Assembly (NCBI RefSeq): GCF_011745145.1
Contig: NZ_CP050191.1
Span: 1,710,381 to 1,774,380, forward strand
Source: Mycobacterium sp. DL440
Lineage (GTDB): Bacteria > Actinomycetota > Actinomycetes > Mycobacteriales > Mycobacteriaceae
DNA length: 64,000 nt
Direction: 5' to 3'
The notes below the pieces were generated by a model, which searched no databases, was not told the DNA's origin, and was given only the letters and a program-made list of their open reading frames with translations. The number at the start of each line of letters is the position of its first letter. Position 1 is the first letter of the stretch. The translations under genes were made by a program, and so were the position numbers. Below, piece after piece: positions 52,036 to 61,465 of this stretch.

Positions 52036-52683
52036 GTGACAGCATTGTGGGACTACGTCACCGCCCACCACGCACAGCTGCTTTTCGACTCCTATCAGCA
52101 TGTCAGCGCCGTGGTGCAGAGTGTGCTGATCGCAGCGCTGATCGGCGTGACCGTCGGAGTGCTCACCTACCGCAATCCGCTGGCGGCCAGCCTGGCGACG
52201 ACCACCTCCAGCGTCATCCTCACCGTTCCGGCTTTCGCCCTGCTGGGTCTGTTGATCCCGTTGTTCGGCCTCGGGGTTGCCACCAGCATCTCCGCGCTGG
52301 TCCTGTACTCGCTGCTGCCGATCATCCGCAACACCATCGTCGGACTGAACGCCGTGGACCCGGCCCTGATCGATGCCGCGCGGGGAATCGGCATGGGACG
52401 GCTCGCGACACTGGGCCGGGTGGAACTGCGGCTGGTGTGGCCGTCGATCCTGTCCGCCATCCGGATCAGCACTCAGATGTCGATGGGTGTGCTGGCCATC
52501 GCCGCCTACGTCAAAGGGCCGGGCCTGGGCAACCTGATCTTTTCCGGGTTGGCCCGCGTCGGCAGCCCCACCGCCCTCCCGATGGCACTGACCGGAACTC
52601 TGTTGATCGTCATCCTCGCGCTCGTCCTCGACGCGCTGCTCGTCCTGATCGGACGGCTCACCACATCGAAAGGCATTCGATGA
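52036..52683 (+). CDS. osmoprotectant ABC permease (OpuCB/ProW type)
   Basis: This permease has 215 aa, with five or six helices and the BPD region LIDAARGIGMGRLATLGRVELRL (EAA-type loop) plus TSISALVLYSLLPIIRNT. It is one of two permeases of a glycine betaine/choline-type importer. GTG 52036 is preceded by a GGTGGAG ribosome site. Its stop overlaps the ATPase start (ATGA). Confidence 0.9.
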   Translation: MTALWDYVTAHHAQLLFDSYQHVSAVVQSVLIAALIGVTVGVLTYRNPLAASLATTTSSVILTVPAFALLGLLIPLFGLGVATSISALVLYSLLPIIRNTIVGLNAVDPALIDAARGIGMGRLATLGRVELRLVWPSILSAIRISTQMSMGVLAIAAYVKGPGLGNLIFSGLARVGSPTALPMALTGTLLIVILALVLDALLVLIGRLTTSKGIR

Positions 52684-53834
52684 CCACCGCAGTTACCGGC
52701 GCACGCATCGTGCTCGACCATGTGTCGAAGGTGTATCCGGGGGCCGACCAGCCTGCCGTCGACGACGCGTCGTTGGACATCCCGGCCGGCGAGGTGGTGG
52801 TGTTCGTCGGCCCGTCGGGATGCGGAAAGACCACCATGATGCGGATGATCAACCGGCTCAGCGAACCCAGCTCCGGTCGCATCATGATCGGCGACCAGGA
52901 TGCGCTGTCGATCAAGCCGACCCAACTGCGCCGGTCGATCGGATACTCCATCCAGCAGGCCGGGCTGTTCCCGCACATGACCATCCGGCAGAACGTCGGC
53001 CTGGTGCCTGGGCTGCTGCGCTGGGACCGCAAGCGGATCAACGAGCGGGTCGACGAGCTGCTCGACATGGTCGGGCTGGCGCCGGGGGAGTACGCCGACC
53101 GCTTCCCCCGTCAGCTGTCTGGTGGACAGCAACAGCGGGTGGGAGTGGCACGTGCACTCGCCGCCGACCCACCGGTGCTGTTGATGGACGAACCGTTCGG
53201 GGCTGTTGATCCCATCACCCGCAGCGCGCTGCAGGATGAATTACTGCGGCTACAGACCGAATTGCACAAGACCATCGTATTCGTCACTCACGATTTCGGT
53301 GAGGCCGTCAAACTCGGCGACCGCATCGCGGTGCTCGGGCAGCGGTCGAAGGTGCTCCAATACGACACGCCCCAAACGATTCTGGCCAGCCCCGCCGACG
53401 ACACCGTCGCCGGTTTCGTGGGTTCGGGGGCTTCGCTGCGTCAACTCGGGTTGCAACGGGTCAAGGACGTTCAGTTACAGGAGCATGTGGCTGTGCGGGC
53501 CGACGACACCGTGGAGTACGTGCGGAACCAGTTGGCCGCCGGCGAATTCGACTGGGCAGTGGTGCTCGACGATCTGGACCGACCGGTCAGCTGGGTGCGG
53601 GCCGGCAAGCTGACCGACGCACACACACTCGCCGACGTGGTCGAGCCGCTCGACGTGGTCAGCACGCAGTCCACCCTCGAAGATGCACTGGAAGCCATTC
53701 TCGCCGAACAACATGCCTCGGCAGTCGTCACCGGGGCAGGGAACCGGTACGCCGGCGTGGTCACCCTGGACACCCTGATCGACACCATCACCAGGTTGCG
53801 GTCGCAGGCAAACGAAGAGAACCGCTCTTCGTGA
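52680..53834 (+). CDS. osmoprotectant ABC ATPase with CBS domains (OpuCA type)
   Basis: This ATPase has 384 aa. The nucleotide-binding domain (1-240) has Walker A GPSGCGKTT, Q-loop SIQQAGLFPHMT, signature SGGQQQRVGVARAL and Walker B LLMDEPFGAVD. The C-terminal 130 residues carry paired CBS domains, which in OpuA sense ionic strength. It drives the importer with the permeases on each side; both junctions overlap by 4 bases. Confidence 0.93.
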   Translation: MTTAVTGARIVLDHVSKVYPGADQPAVDDASLDIPAGEVVVFVGPSGCGKTTMMRMINRLSEPSSGRIMIGDQDALSIKPTQLRRSIGYSIQQAGLFPHMTIRQNVGLVPGLLRWDRKRINERVDELLDMVGLAPGEYADRFPRQLSGGQQQRVGVARALAADPPVLLMDEPFGAVDPITRSALQDELLRLQTELHKTIVFVTHDFGEAVKLGDRIAVLGQRSKVLQYDTPQTILASPADDTVAGFVGSGASLRQLGLQRVKDVQLQEHVAVRADDTVEYVRNQLAAGEFDWAVVLDDLDRPVSWVRAGKLTDAHTLADVVEPLDVVSTQSTLEDALEAILAEQHASAVVTGAGNRYAGVVTLDTLIDTITRLRSQANEENRSS

Positions 53835-54598
53835 CCACCACCACCGAACGTTCCGCCGCGACCACAGGCCGTGCCGAACGGCTGCGGCTGCTGTTCCAGC
53901 CGGCGCTGGTGCTGGTGGTGGGTGCCGTGGTGGTGTTCTGGGCATTCAACCGGGATCTGACCGACACGCAGAAGGAGAACATCAACCCGGGCAATGTGGC
54001 GTCGTTGATCTGGCAGCACCTCTTGATCACCTTCACGGTCACCGCCATCGTGCTCGCGGTCGGAGTACCGCTCGGTGTGCTGGTCACCCGGCCCGGCGCA
54101 AAATTGTTGCGGCCCTTGTTCATCGGCGTGGCCAACATCGGTCAGGCCGCACCGGCGATCGGTCTGCTGGTGCTGCTGTTCCTGTGGACGGCCGACACCG
54201 GTTTCTGGATCGGTGTGCTGCCGATCGCGTTGTACTCGCTGCTCCCGGTGTTGGCCAGCACGATCCTTGGCATCGATCAGGTGAACAAGGCACTGATCGA
54301 CGCCGGTCGCGGTCAGGGGATGTCGCGAGAGTCCATTTTGCTGCGGGTCGAACTGCCACTGGCCGTGCCCTACATTCTGGCTGGGCTGCGAACCTCGCTC
54401 GTGCTCGCGGTGGGTACCGCGACGTTGTCGTTCCTCGTCAATGCGGGTGGCCTGGGGATCCTCATCGACACCGGTTACAAACTGCAGGACAACGTGACCT
54501 TGATCCTGGGCAGCGTGCTCGCGGTGTGCCTGGCGCTGCTGGTCGACTGGCTCGGCGGGCTGGCCGAGTACTTTCTCAACCCCAAGGGCCTTCGATGA
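53831..54598 (+). CDS. osmoprotectant ABC permease (OpuCD/YehY type)
   Basis: This permease of 255 aa has a longer N-terminus than the first, then VGVPLGVLVTRPGAK, ANIGQAAPAIGLLVL and the EAA-type loop LIDAGRGQGMSRESILLRVELPL. Start GTG overlaps the ATPase stop (GTGA), and its own stop overlaps the binding protein start (ATGA). Confidence 0.9.
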   Translation: MTTTTERSAATTGRAERLRLLFQPALVLVVGAVVVFWAFNRDLTDTQKENINPGNVASLIWQHLLITFTVTAIVLAVGVPLGVLVTRPGAKLLRPLFIGVANIGQAAPAIGLLVLLFLWTADTGFWIGVLPIALYSLLPVLASTILGIDQVNKALIDAGRGQGMSRESILLRVELPLAVPYILAGLRTSLVLAVGTATLSFLVNAGGLGILIDTGYKLQDNVTLILGSVLAVCLALLVDWLGGLAEYFLNPKGLR

Positions 54599-55569
54599 GG
54601 TGGGCACCGCGCGTGCTGGCGGCAGTGGTGTGCGTACTGGTACTGGCCAGCTGCGGCCTTGGCTCCGGCGGCACGGTTCCGTTGCAGGTAGGGCCGGGGT
54701 CGATCACACCCCACCCCGCGTTGGAAGGCGTGAAGATCACCGTCGGGTCCAAGGAGTACACCGAGCAGGTCATCATGGGTTACATCCTGGAATACACGCT
54801 GGCCGCCGCGGGCGCCGACGTGCGCGATCTGACCGGCATCGTCGGTTCACGCAGTACCAGGGAGGCACAGCTTTCCGGGCAGATCGACGTGGCCTACGAG
54901 TTCACCGGCAACGCCTGGATCAACTATCTCAGGCATGAGAAGCCGATACCCGACAGTCGGGCGCAATTCGACGCGGTCCGCGACGAGGACCTGGCCCGCA
55001 ACGACATGGTCTGGCTACCGCCGGGACCGATGGACGACACGTATGCGCTCGCGGCGAGCAAGCGTGTGGTCGAAAAGACCGGCGTGCGTACGTTGTCCGA
55101 GTACGCCGAACTGGTCCGGACCAACCCGGCGGCGGCGAAAACCTGTGTGGACACCGAATTCCGGGCCCGGCAGGACGGCTTTCCGGGGATGGCGGCCGCC
55201 TACGGTTTCGACCCGGCCCGGGCGCAGACGCCGATCCTTCAAGTCGGGATTATCTACCAGGCCACCGCGGACGGCACGCAGTGCGATTTCGGCGAGGTGT
55301 TCACCACCGACGGCCGCATCGCCGCACTGGGTCTCGAGGTACTCATCGACGACAAGCAGTTCTTCGCGCACTACAACCCGTCTGTCACGATGAAACGCGA
55401 GTTCTACGAGGCGCATCCGCAGATCGCCGAGGTCACCGCGCCGGTGACCGCAGCGCTCACCAACGACGTCATCATCGAACTCAACAAACAGGTCGACGTG
55501 GACGGTCGGGATCCGAGTGTCGTCGCGCGCGACTGGATGGTGGACCGAGGTTTCATCACCGCCCGTTAG
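54595..55569 (+). CDS. glycine betaine/osmoprotectant-binding lipoprotein (ProX/OsmF)
   Basis: This protein of 324 aa has a lipoprotein signal ending in LVLASCG. The OpuAC/ProX fold follows: ITVGSKEYTEQVIMGYILEY, SGQIDVAYEFTGNAW, and CDFGEVFTTDGRIAALGL. It captures betaine, choline or a related solute for the importer. It is the last gene of the four-gene operon, and its stop codon overlaps that of the convergent DUF1990 gene. Confidence 0.93.
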   Translation: MRWAPRVLAAVVCVLVLASCGLGSGGTVPLQVGPGSITPHPALEGVKITVGSKEYTEQVIMGYILEYTLAAAGADVRDLTGIVGSRSTREAQLSGQIDVAYEFTGNAWINYLRHEKPIPDSRAQFDAVRDEDLARNDMVWLPPGPMDDTYALAASKRVVEKTGVRTLSEYAELVRTNPAAAKTCVDTEFRARQDGFPGMAAAYGFDPARAQTPILQVGIIYQATADGTQCDFGEVFTTDGRIAALGLEVLIDDKQFFAHYNPSVTMKREFYEAHPQIAEVTAPVTAALTNDVIIELNKQVDVDGRDPSVVARDWMVDRGFITAR

Positions 55570-56063
55570 ATGCCGGTGAGATAGCGGCGCGTCACCACCC
55601 GCTGGAGCAGGCGCGTCACCGGTCCGCCCAACCGGCTCCACCACGTGGCCGGCCGGGAGAAGGCGGCCACCTCGGCGTGCACCGTGTCGGTCGCCGGGTC
55701 GTAGCGAACCGAGAACAACTCCTCACCCGACTCGGGATGCCCGGCCAGGGTGCCGTAGGCGAAGCCCCGCCGGTCTGGTTCGTCGAGCACATAGACCACC
55801 CGGCACGGTGCGGGCACCGGACCAAGCCGGACCAGCAACTCGGTGCCCACCGCGGCGGCGTCGGTGGTGGCCTGCACCCGCAGGCCCGCGCCGCGCTGCA
55901 TGCCCCAGCGCAACACCTCCGCGCCGGCCCGCTCGAAGCGGTCGCGGCCGGTGCCGATGATCGCCGACGCCCGGATGTGGCGGTAGCCCGCGGGCAGCTC
56001 GCCGGCGGTGGCGCCCACCTCCGGATAGGTCAATGACAGCTGCGCCAGCTCGTGCAGTTTCAC
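55566..56063 (-). CDS. DUF1990-family protein
   Basis: This protein of 165 aa has the DUF1990 pattern: GYRHIRASAIIGTGRDRFERA, VVYVLDEPDRRGFAYGTLAGHPESGEE and a basic end. The molecular function of the family is unknown. GTG 56063 (VKLHELAQ) is chosen as the domain starts there; the open frame continues upstream into the thioesterase promoter. It is divergent from the PaaI-type gene with a 31-base gap. Confidence 0.82.
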   Translation of the reverse strand: MKLHELAQLSLTYPEVGATAGELPAGYRHIRASAIIGTGRDRFERAGAEVLRWGMQRGAGLRVQATTDAAAVGTELLVRLGPVPAPCRVVYVLDEPDRRGFAYGTLAGHPESGEELFSVRYDPATDTVHAEVAAFSRPATWWSRLGGPVTRLLQRVVTRRYLTGI

Positions 56064-56094
56064 GTCACCACCATGGCACCAATACGGTGGTTTC

Positions 56095-56727
56095 GTGGCC
56101 CCAGAAATCGACACCGCCAGCGCGCACCCCGGCGGAGGGTTCAATCCGCCCGATCCCACCGATCGCGGCGGCCCGGATTACGGCCGGTTCATCGAGGCGG
56201 TGCGCACCCTGCAGGACCACGCCCGAAGCGTCGACGCTCCGGACGAGGTCATCACCGAGGCCGCCGACCTGATCGAGAAGGTGTCGGTGCTGCTCGCACC
56301 CTACGAAGCCGACGAATGGAATTCCCCGTCCGGTCGGCGCATGGACCTGCCCAACCGTGGCAACGTCAACAACGTGCCGGTGCATCTGGAGCGCACTGTC
56401 GACAACCGGATCGCCGGGACGGCCCGATTCCGGCGCTTTCACCTCGGCCGCAACGGCGCGGCGCACGGCGGCTCACTGGCGTTGCTGTTCGATTCACTGC
56501 TCGGCTACACCGCGGCCAAACTGACCGGCAGTATGTATCAGCGCACCGCATATCTGCATGTCAACTACCGCAGGATCGTCCCGATCGAGAAGGACCTCCA
56601 GGTGGATGCCGGCATCACCCGAATCGAGGGACGCAAGATCTTCGTCGAGGGGCGGCTGCTCGATGGTCAGGATGTGCTCACCGACGCCGAGGCGTTGTTC
56701 GTCCGGCTGAAGCCGGGACAGCCATGA
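56095..56727 (+). CDS. PaaI/hotdog-fold thioesterase
   Basis: This protein of 210 aa has an N-terminal helical extension (1-110) and a hotdog domain: NGAAHGGSLALLFDSLLGYTA (core GAAHGGSLALLFD, with the catalytic Asp), AYLHVNYRRIVPIEKDL. It hydrolyses an acyl-CoA or similar thioester. TACGGT ends 6 bases before GTG 56095. It overlaps the next gene by 4 bases. Confidence 0.88.
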   Translation: MAPEIDTASAHPGGGFNPPDPTDRGGPDYGRFIEAVRTLQDHARSVDAPDEVITEAADLIEKVSVLLAPYEADEWNSPSGRRMDLPNRGNVNNVPVHLERTVDNRIAGTARFRRFHLGRNGAAHGGSLALLFDSLLGYTAAKLTGSMYQRTAYLHVNYRRIVPIEKDLQVDAGITRIEGRKIFVEGRLLDGQDVLTDAEALFVRLKPGQP

Positions 56728-57155
56728 GCGTCGCCGAAAACCTGGCCGAGGCCAAGCGGCGCTGGACGGCGTGGCGGGACCGGCTGCGTGCACGTCCGGC
56801 CGTCGAGTTCACCTACCGGATCGCGGTCGGTGTCGTCGGCACGCTCGTGCTGGCGGTCGGCATCGTGGCGATCCCGTACCCGGGTCCTGGTTGGGCCATC
56901 GTGTTTCTCGGCTTGGCGATCCTGGCCAGCGAATTCGACTTCGCGAAGCGGGCGCTGCGCTACGTCCGGGCCCGCTACGACGCCGTGATGGCGTGGTTCG
57001 ATCGCCAGCACATCGCGGTCAAGGGGATCAGCGCGGCGTTCACCGGACTGTTCGTGGTGGGCACGCTGTGGCTGTTCGGTGTCGTCGGCTGGAGCGCCGG
57101 ACTGGTCGGACTGGAGCAGCAGTGGCTCAAGAGCCCTATCGGGCTGGGGTCCTGA
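56724..57155 (+). CDS. TIGR02611-family membrane protein
   Basis: This protein of 143 aa is a small membrane protein of the actinobacterial TIGR02611 family: a basic N-terminus, a first helix pair around the invariant YPGPGWAIVFLGLAILASEF and a last helix (FTGLFVVGTLWLFGVVGW). Function unknown. ATG overlaps the thioesterase stop. It precedes thrS in the same direction, as in other mycobacteria. Confidence 0.85.
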   Translation: MSVAENLAEAKRRWTAWRDRLRARPAVEFTYRIAVGVVGTLVLAVGIVAIPYPGPGWAIVFLGLAILASEFDFAKRALRYVRARYDAVMAWFDRQHIAVKGISAAFTGLFVVGTLWLFGVVGWSAGLVGLEQQWLKSPIGLGS

Positions 57156-57216
57156 TCAGGCCCACCGATAGCATGACAGCGTTCGCACTAGCCCTCGCAT
57201 GGTAGGAGACTCCCCG

Positions 57217-59271
57217 ATGAGCGCCGCCCCCAGCCCAGCCCCCGCTGCCCCGATCCGGGTCGCGGCCGGGACTACCGCCGGCGCGGCGGTGCGCGAGGCG
57301 GATCTGCCCAGTCGTGGGACCCCGGATGCGATCGTGGTGGTGCGTGACGGCGAGGGGCGCCTGCGTGATCTTTCTTGGACCCCGGACACCGATGTCGAGG
57401 TGACGCCGGTGGCCGCCAACACCGATGACGGCCGCAGCGTGATCCGGCATTCGTGCGCCCATGTGCTGGCTCAGGCCGTACAGGACCTCTTCCCGCAGGC
57501 CAAGTTGGGTATCGGGCCGCCGATCATCGACGGTTTCTACTACGACTTCGACGTCGCCGAGCCGTTCACGCCCGAGGACCTGGACAAGCTCGAGAAGCGG
57601 ATGCAGAAGATCGTCAAGGACGGTCAGCTGTTCGCCCGCCGGGTGTACGAATCCAAGGATCAGGCCCGCGAGGAACTGGCCAACGAGCCCTACAAGCTCG
57701 AGCTGGTCGACGACAAGTCCGGCGACCCGGATGTGATGGAGGTGGGCGGCGACGAGCTCACCGCCTACGACAACCTCAACGCCCGCACCAAGGAGCGGGT
57801 CTGGGGTGATCTGTGCCGTGGCCCGCACATCCCGACCACCAAGTACATCCCGGCGTTCAAACTGACTCGCAGCAGCGCCGCGTACTGGCGCGGCGACCAG
57901 AACAACGCCAGCCTGCAGCGCGTCTACGGCACCGCCTGGGAGTCGCAGGAGGCCCTCGACCGTCACCTGGAGCTCATCGAGGAGGCGCAGCGCCGCGACC
58001 ACCGCAAGCTCGGTGTCGAACTGGACCTGTTCAGTTTCCCCGACGAGCTCGGCTCCGGTCTGCCGGTGTTCCATCCCAAGGGCGGTGTGATCCGTAAGGA
58101 GCTGGAGGACTACTCGCGGCGCAAGCATTCCGAAGCCGGCTACGAGTTCGTCAACACCCCGCACATCACCAAGGAACACCTCTACATCACGTCGGGCCAC
58201 CTGGAGTGGTACGCCGACGGCATGTACCCACCGATGCACATCGACGCGGAGTACAACGACGACGGCACGGTGCGCAAGCCCGGGCAGGACTATTACCTCA
58301 AGCCGATGAACTGCCCCATGCACCATCTGATCTACCGGGCGCGGGGCCGCTCGTACCGCGAACTTCCGTTGCGGCTCTTCGAATTCGGGTCGGTGTACCG
58401 GTACGAGAAGTCCGGCGTGGTGCACGGGCTGACCCGGGTGCGCGGCATGACGCAGGATGACGCGCACATCTACACCACGCGTGAGCAGATGCGCGACGAG
58501 CTGATCTCGCTGCTGCAGTTCGTGCTCGACCTGCTCTCGGACTACGGCCTGGACGACTACTACCTGGAGCTGTCCACCAAGGATCCCGACAAGTACGTGG
58601 GCTCCGACGAGATGTGGGACGAGGCCACCGAGACCCTGCGCTCGGTGGCCGAGGCCTCGGGCCTGGACCTGGTGCCCGATCCGGGCGGCGCGGCGTTCTA
58701 CGGCCCCAAGATCTCGGTTCAGGTCAAGGACGCGCTGGGTCGCAACTGGCAGATGTCGACCATCCAGCTGGATTTCAACATGCCCGACAGATTCGAGCTC
58801 GAGTACACCGCCGCCGACGGCAGCCGGCAGCGTCCGGTGCTGATCCACCGGGCCCTGTTCGGCTCGATCGAACGGTTCTTCGGGGTGCTCACCGAGCACT
58901 ACGCGGGCGCGTTCCCGGCCTGGCTGGCGCCGGTGCAGGTGGTCGGTATCCCGGTCGCCGATGCCCACCTGGACTACCTGTATGACGTTGCCGCCCAGCT
59001 GAAGTCGCGCGGTGTGCGGGTCGAGGTCGACAGCAGCGACGACCGGATGGCGAAGAAGATCGTCAACCACACCAACCAGAAGATTCCGTTCATGCTGCTG
59101 GCCGGCGGCAAGGACCTTGAAGCCGGCGCCGTCAGCTTCCGGTTCGGTGACCGCACCCAGATCAACGGTGTACCTCGCGACGAGGCCGTGGACGCGATCG
59201 TGAAATGGATCGCCGACCGCAACAATGCGGTGCCGACGGCCGATCTGGTCAAAGTAGGAACCAGCCAGTGA
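57217..59271 (+). CDS. thrS: threonyl-tRNA synthetase
   Basis: This class II synthetase of 684 aa has a TGS domain at the N-terminus, the HxxxH editing domain ([13 protein letters not shown]), the catalytic core with motif 2 ([20 protein letters not shown] shortened: VYRYEKSG) and zinc ligands (Cys in MNCPMHH; His in later motifs), and motif 3 ([17 protein letters not shown]). It charges tRNA-Thr. TAGGAGA precedes ATG 57217; an in-frame ATG 6 codons upstream is less well placed. It overlaps the HIT gene by 4 bases (GTGA). Confidence 0.97.
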   Translation: MSAAPSPAPAAPIRVAAGTTAGAAVREADLPSRGTPDAIVVVRDGEGRLRDLSWTPDTDVEVTPVAANTDDGRSVIRHSCAHVLAQAVQDLFPQAKLGIGPPIIDGFYYDFDVAEPFTPEDLDKLEKRMQKIVKDGQLFARRVYESKDQAREELANEPYKLELVDDKSGDPDVMEVGGDELTAYDNLNARTKERVWGDLCRGPHIPTTKYIPAFKLTRSSAAYWRGDQNNASLQRVYGTAWESQEALDRHLELIEEAQRRDHRKLGVELDLFSFPDELGSGLPVFHPKGGVIRKELEDYSRRKHSEAGYEFVNTPHITKEHLYITSGHLEWYADGMYPPMHIDAEYNDDGTVRKPGQDYYLKPMNCPMHHLIYRARGRSYRELPLRLFEFGSVYRYEKSGVVHGLTRVRGMTQDDAHIYTTREQMRDELISLLQFVLDLLSDYGLDDYYLELSTKDPDKYVGSDEMWDEATETLRSVAEASGLDLVPDPGGAAFYGPKISVQVKDALGRNWQMSTIQLDFNMPDRFELEYTAADGSRQRPVLIHRALFGSIERFFGVLTEHYAGAFPAWLAPVQVVGIPVADAHLDYLYDVAAQLKSRGVRVEVDSSDDRMAKKIVNHTNQKIPFMLLAGGKDLEAGAVSFRFGDRTQINGVPRDEAVDAIVKWIADRNNAVPTADLVKVGTSQ

Positions 59272-59840
59272 CCGACGAAAAGCGGTCGATCGTCGACCAT
59301 GGCGTGGGTGAACCCGACCACCTGCAGCGGTTGTGGACCCCGCACCGGATGAGCTACATCGTCAATGCGGTGAAGGGGGCCGGCTCCGAGGATTCTGCCG
59401 GGTCGGCCTCATCCTCCCAGCCGTTCACCGACATCCCCGAGATGTCCGACGAGGACGGGCTCATGGTGGCCCGCGGCGAACTGGTGTACGCGGTGCTCAA
59501 CCTCTACCCGTACAACCCGGGCCACCTCATGGTGGTGCCGTACCGGCGGGTGTCGGAACTGGAGGACCTCACGGAGGCCGAGAGCGCTGAGCTGATGGCG
59601 TTCACGCAGAAGGCGATCCGCGTCATGAAGGCCGTCTCGCGCCCCCACGGATTCAACGTCGGACTGAACCTGGGCATCTCGGCCGGGGGATCGCTGGCCG
59701 AGCACCTCCACATGCACGTGGTGCCGCGCTGGGGTGGCGACGCGAACTTCATCACGATCATCGGCGGCGCCAAGGTCATTCCGCAGCTGCTGAGCGAGAC
59801 CCGGGAGCTGCTCGCCACGGAATGGGCCCGCCAGCCGTGA
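59268..59840 (+). CDS. HIT-family AP4A phosphorylase-like protein
   Basis: This protein of 190 aa has the histidine triad HLHMHVVPR near residue 148 and the HIT-domain strand [16 protein letters not shown]. Its orthologue next to thrS in M. tuberculosis (Rv2613c) is known as a diadenosine tetraphosphate phosphorylase, so the same role is likely. GTG 59268 overlaps the thrS stop, and its stop overlaps pgsA. Confidence 0.92.
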   Translation: MTDEKRSIVDHGVGEPDHLQRLWTPHRMSYIVNAVKGAGSEDSAGSASSSQPFTDIPEMSDEDGLMVARGELVYAVLNLYPYNPGHLMVVPYRRVSELEDLTEAESAELMAFTQKAIRVMKAVSRPHGFNVGLNLGISAGGSLAEHLHMHVVPRWGGDANFITIIGGAKVIPQLLSETRELLATEWARQP

Positions 59841-60523
59841 GCAATCTGTTCCTGATGAGCCGGGCGGCCTACGCCAAGCTGTCGCGGCCGGTGGCCAAGG
59901 CGGCGTTGCGCGCGGGCCTCACCCCCGACATCGTCACGATCGTCGGCACCGCCGGGTCGGTCACCGCCGCGCTGACCCTGTTTCCGATGGGCCAGTTGTG
60001 GTGGGGCGCTTTCGCGGTGTTCGTCTTCGTCCTCGCGGACATGCTCGACGGGGCGATGGCCCGCGAACGCGGCGGCGGCACCCGGTTCGGCGCCGTGCTG
60101 GACGCGACGTGTGACCGGATAGCCGACGGCGCGGTGTTCGCCGGCCTGCTGTGGTGGGCGGCATTCGGCCTCCGCAGCGCGACACTGGTGGTGGCGATCC
60201 TCATCTGCCTGGTCACCTCACAGGTGATCTCCTACATCAAGGCGCGAGCCGAGGCCAGCGGACTGCGCGGTGACGGCGGGATCATCGAGCGCCCGGAGCG
60301 GCTGGTGATCGTGCTGGTCGGTGCCGGGCTGTCGGGTGTGCCGATCCTGCATGTGCCGTGGCTGCTGCACGTCGCCGCCTGGCTGCTGGCCGTGGCCAGC
60401 GTCATCACCGTGGCGCAGCGGCTGCACTCGGTGCGCACTTCGGCGGGTGCCATGGACCCGCTGCAACCACTGCAGTCCTCAGAGCCCGAGGGCGGCGACA
60501 CAACGGATCCGGGAGCCTCGTGA
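59837..60523 (+). CDS. pgsA: phosphatidylinositol phosphate synthase (CDP-alcohol phosphotransferase)
   Basis: This membrane enzyme of 228 aa has the CDP-alcohol signature D-x2-D-G-x2-A-R-x8-G-x3-D-x3-D, seen as DMLDGAMARERGGG and FGAVLDATCD. In mycobacteria this gene, placed before patA and pimA, makes phosphatidylinositol phosphate, the base of PIMs and lipoarabinomannan. GTG 59837 overlaps the HIT stop; a GTG-to-GTGA link continues to patA. Confidence 0.94.
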   Translation: MSNLFLMSRAAYAKLSRPVAKAALRAGLTPDIVTIVGTAGSVTAALTLFPMGQLWWGAFAVFVFVLADMLDGAMARERGGGTRFGAVLDATCDRIADGAVFAGLLWWAAFGLRSATLVVAILICLVTSQVISYIKARAEASGLRGDGGIIERPERLVIVLVGAGLSGVPILHVPWLLHVAAWLLAVASVITVAQRLHSVRTSAGAMDPLQPLQSSEPEGGDTTDPGAS

Positions 60524-61431
60524 ACATTCCGCTGTCCGGGCAGGTGACCGATCTGGGTTATGCCGCAGGTTGGCAGCTGGTCCGCGCGATGCCGGAGATC
60601 GTGGCGCGCAACGTGTTCGACGCGGGCGCCCTCTACGCCTCCCGTGGTGGTGGTCCGAAGCAGCTGCGCAAGAACCTGGCGCGGGTGATCGGGGTGCCCC
60701 CGGCCGAGGTGCCGGAGGAGCTGATGCGTGCTGCACTGGCCTCCTACGCCCGGTACTGGCGGGAGGCGTTCCGGTTGCCGTCGATGGACCTGACCGCTGT
60801 GGCCAAGCGACTCGACGAGGTGTTCGTCGGCGCGGACAAGCTGCGGGCCGACAAGGAGGCCGGTCTGGGTGGCGTGCTGGCGCTGCCCCACAGCGGCAAC
60901 TGGGACATGGCCGGGGTGTGGCTGGCCCAGCAGTTCGGACCGTTCGCCACCGTCGCCGAACGGCTCAAACCCGAGTCGCTGTACCGGCGCTTCATCGATT
61001 ACCGGGAGAGCCTCGGATTCGAGGTCTTCCCGCTCTCCGGTGGGGAGCGTCCGCCGTTCGAGGTGCTTTCGGAACGGTTGCGGGACAACATGTTCGTCTG
61101 CCTGATGGCCGATCGGGACCTCACCCGCAGCGGTGTGGAGGTCGAGTTCTTCGGCGAGCCCACCCGGATGCCCGCCGGGCCGGCCAAGTTGGCGATCGAA
61201 ACCGGCGCGCCGCTGCATCCGGCGCATGTCCACTACGACGGGGACGATTGTGTGGTCGAGATTTTCGACGCGATCGACACCTCCTCGGGGAACGTCTCCA
61301 TGGTGATCCAGCAGTTGGCCAACCAGTTCGAGGAGAACATCGCGGCGCATCCCGCCGACTGGCACATGCTGCAGCCGCAGTGGCTGGCCGATCTGTCCGA
61401 CGAACGTCGTGCCCGACTGGGTACCACCTGA
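60520..61431 (+). CDS. patA: phosphatidylinositol mannoside acyltransferase
   Basis: This protein of 303 aa belongs to the LpxL/HtrB-like acyltransferases. The catalytic HxxxxD is in LPHSGNWDMAG near residue 124, with the downstream Glu region (VAERLKPESLYRRF). It transfers palmitate to the mannose of PIM1/PIM2 on the inner face of the plasma membrane. GTG overlaps the pgsA stop; pimA follows 34 bases on. Confidence 0.94.
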   Translation: MNIPLSGQVTDLGYAAGWQLVRAMPEIVARNVFDAGALYASRGGGPKQLRKNLARVIGVPPAEVPEELMRAALASYARYWREAFRLPSMDLTAVAKRLDEVFVGADKLRADKEAGLGGVLALPHSGNWDMAGVWLAQQFGPFATVAERLKPESLYRRFIDYRESLGFEVFPLSGGERPPFEVLSERLRDNMFVCLMADRDLTRSGVEVEFFGEPTRMPAGPAKLAIETGAPLHPAHVHYDGDDCVVEIFDAIDTSSGNVSMVIQQLANQFEENIAAHPADWHMLQPQWLADLSDERRARLGTT

Positions 61432-61465
61432 TGAGCGCTTGCGCGAAGAGGCGACGGAGCTAGCC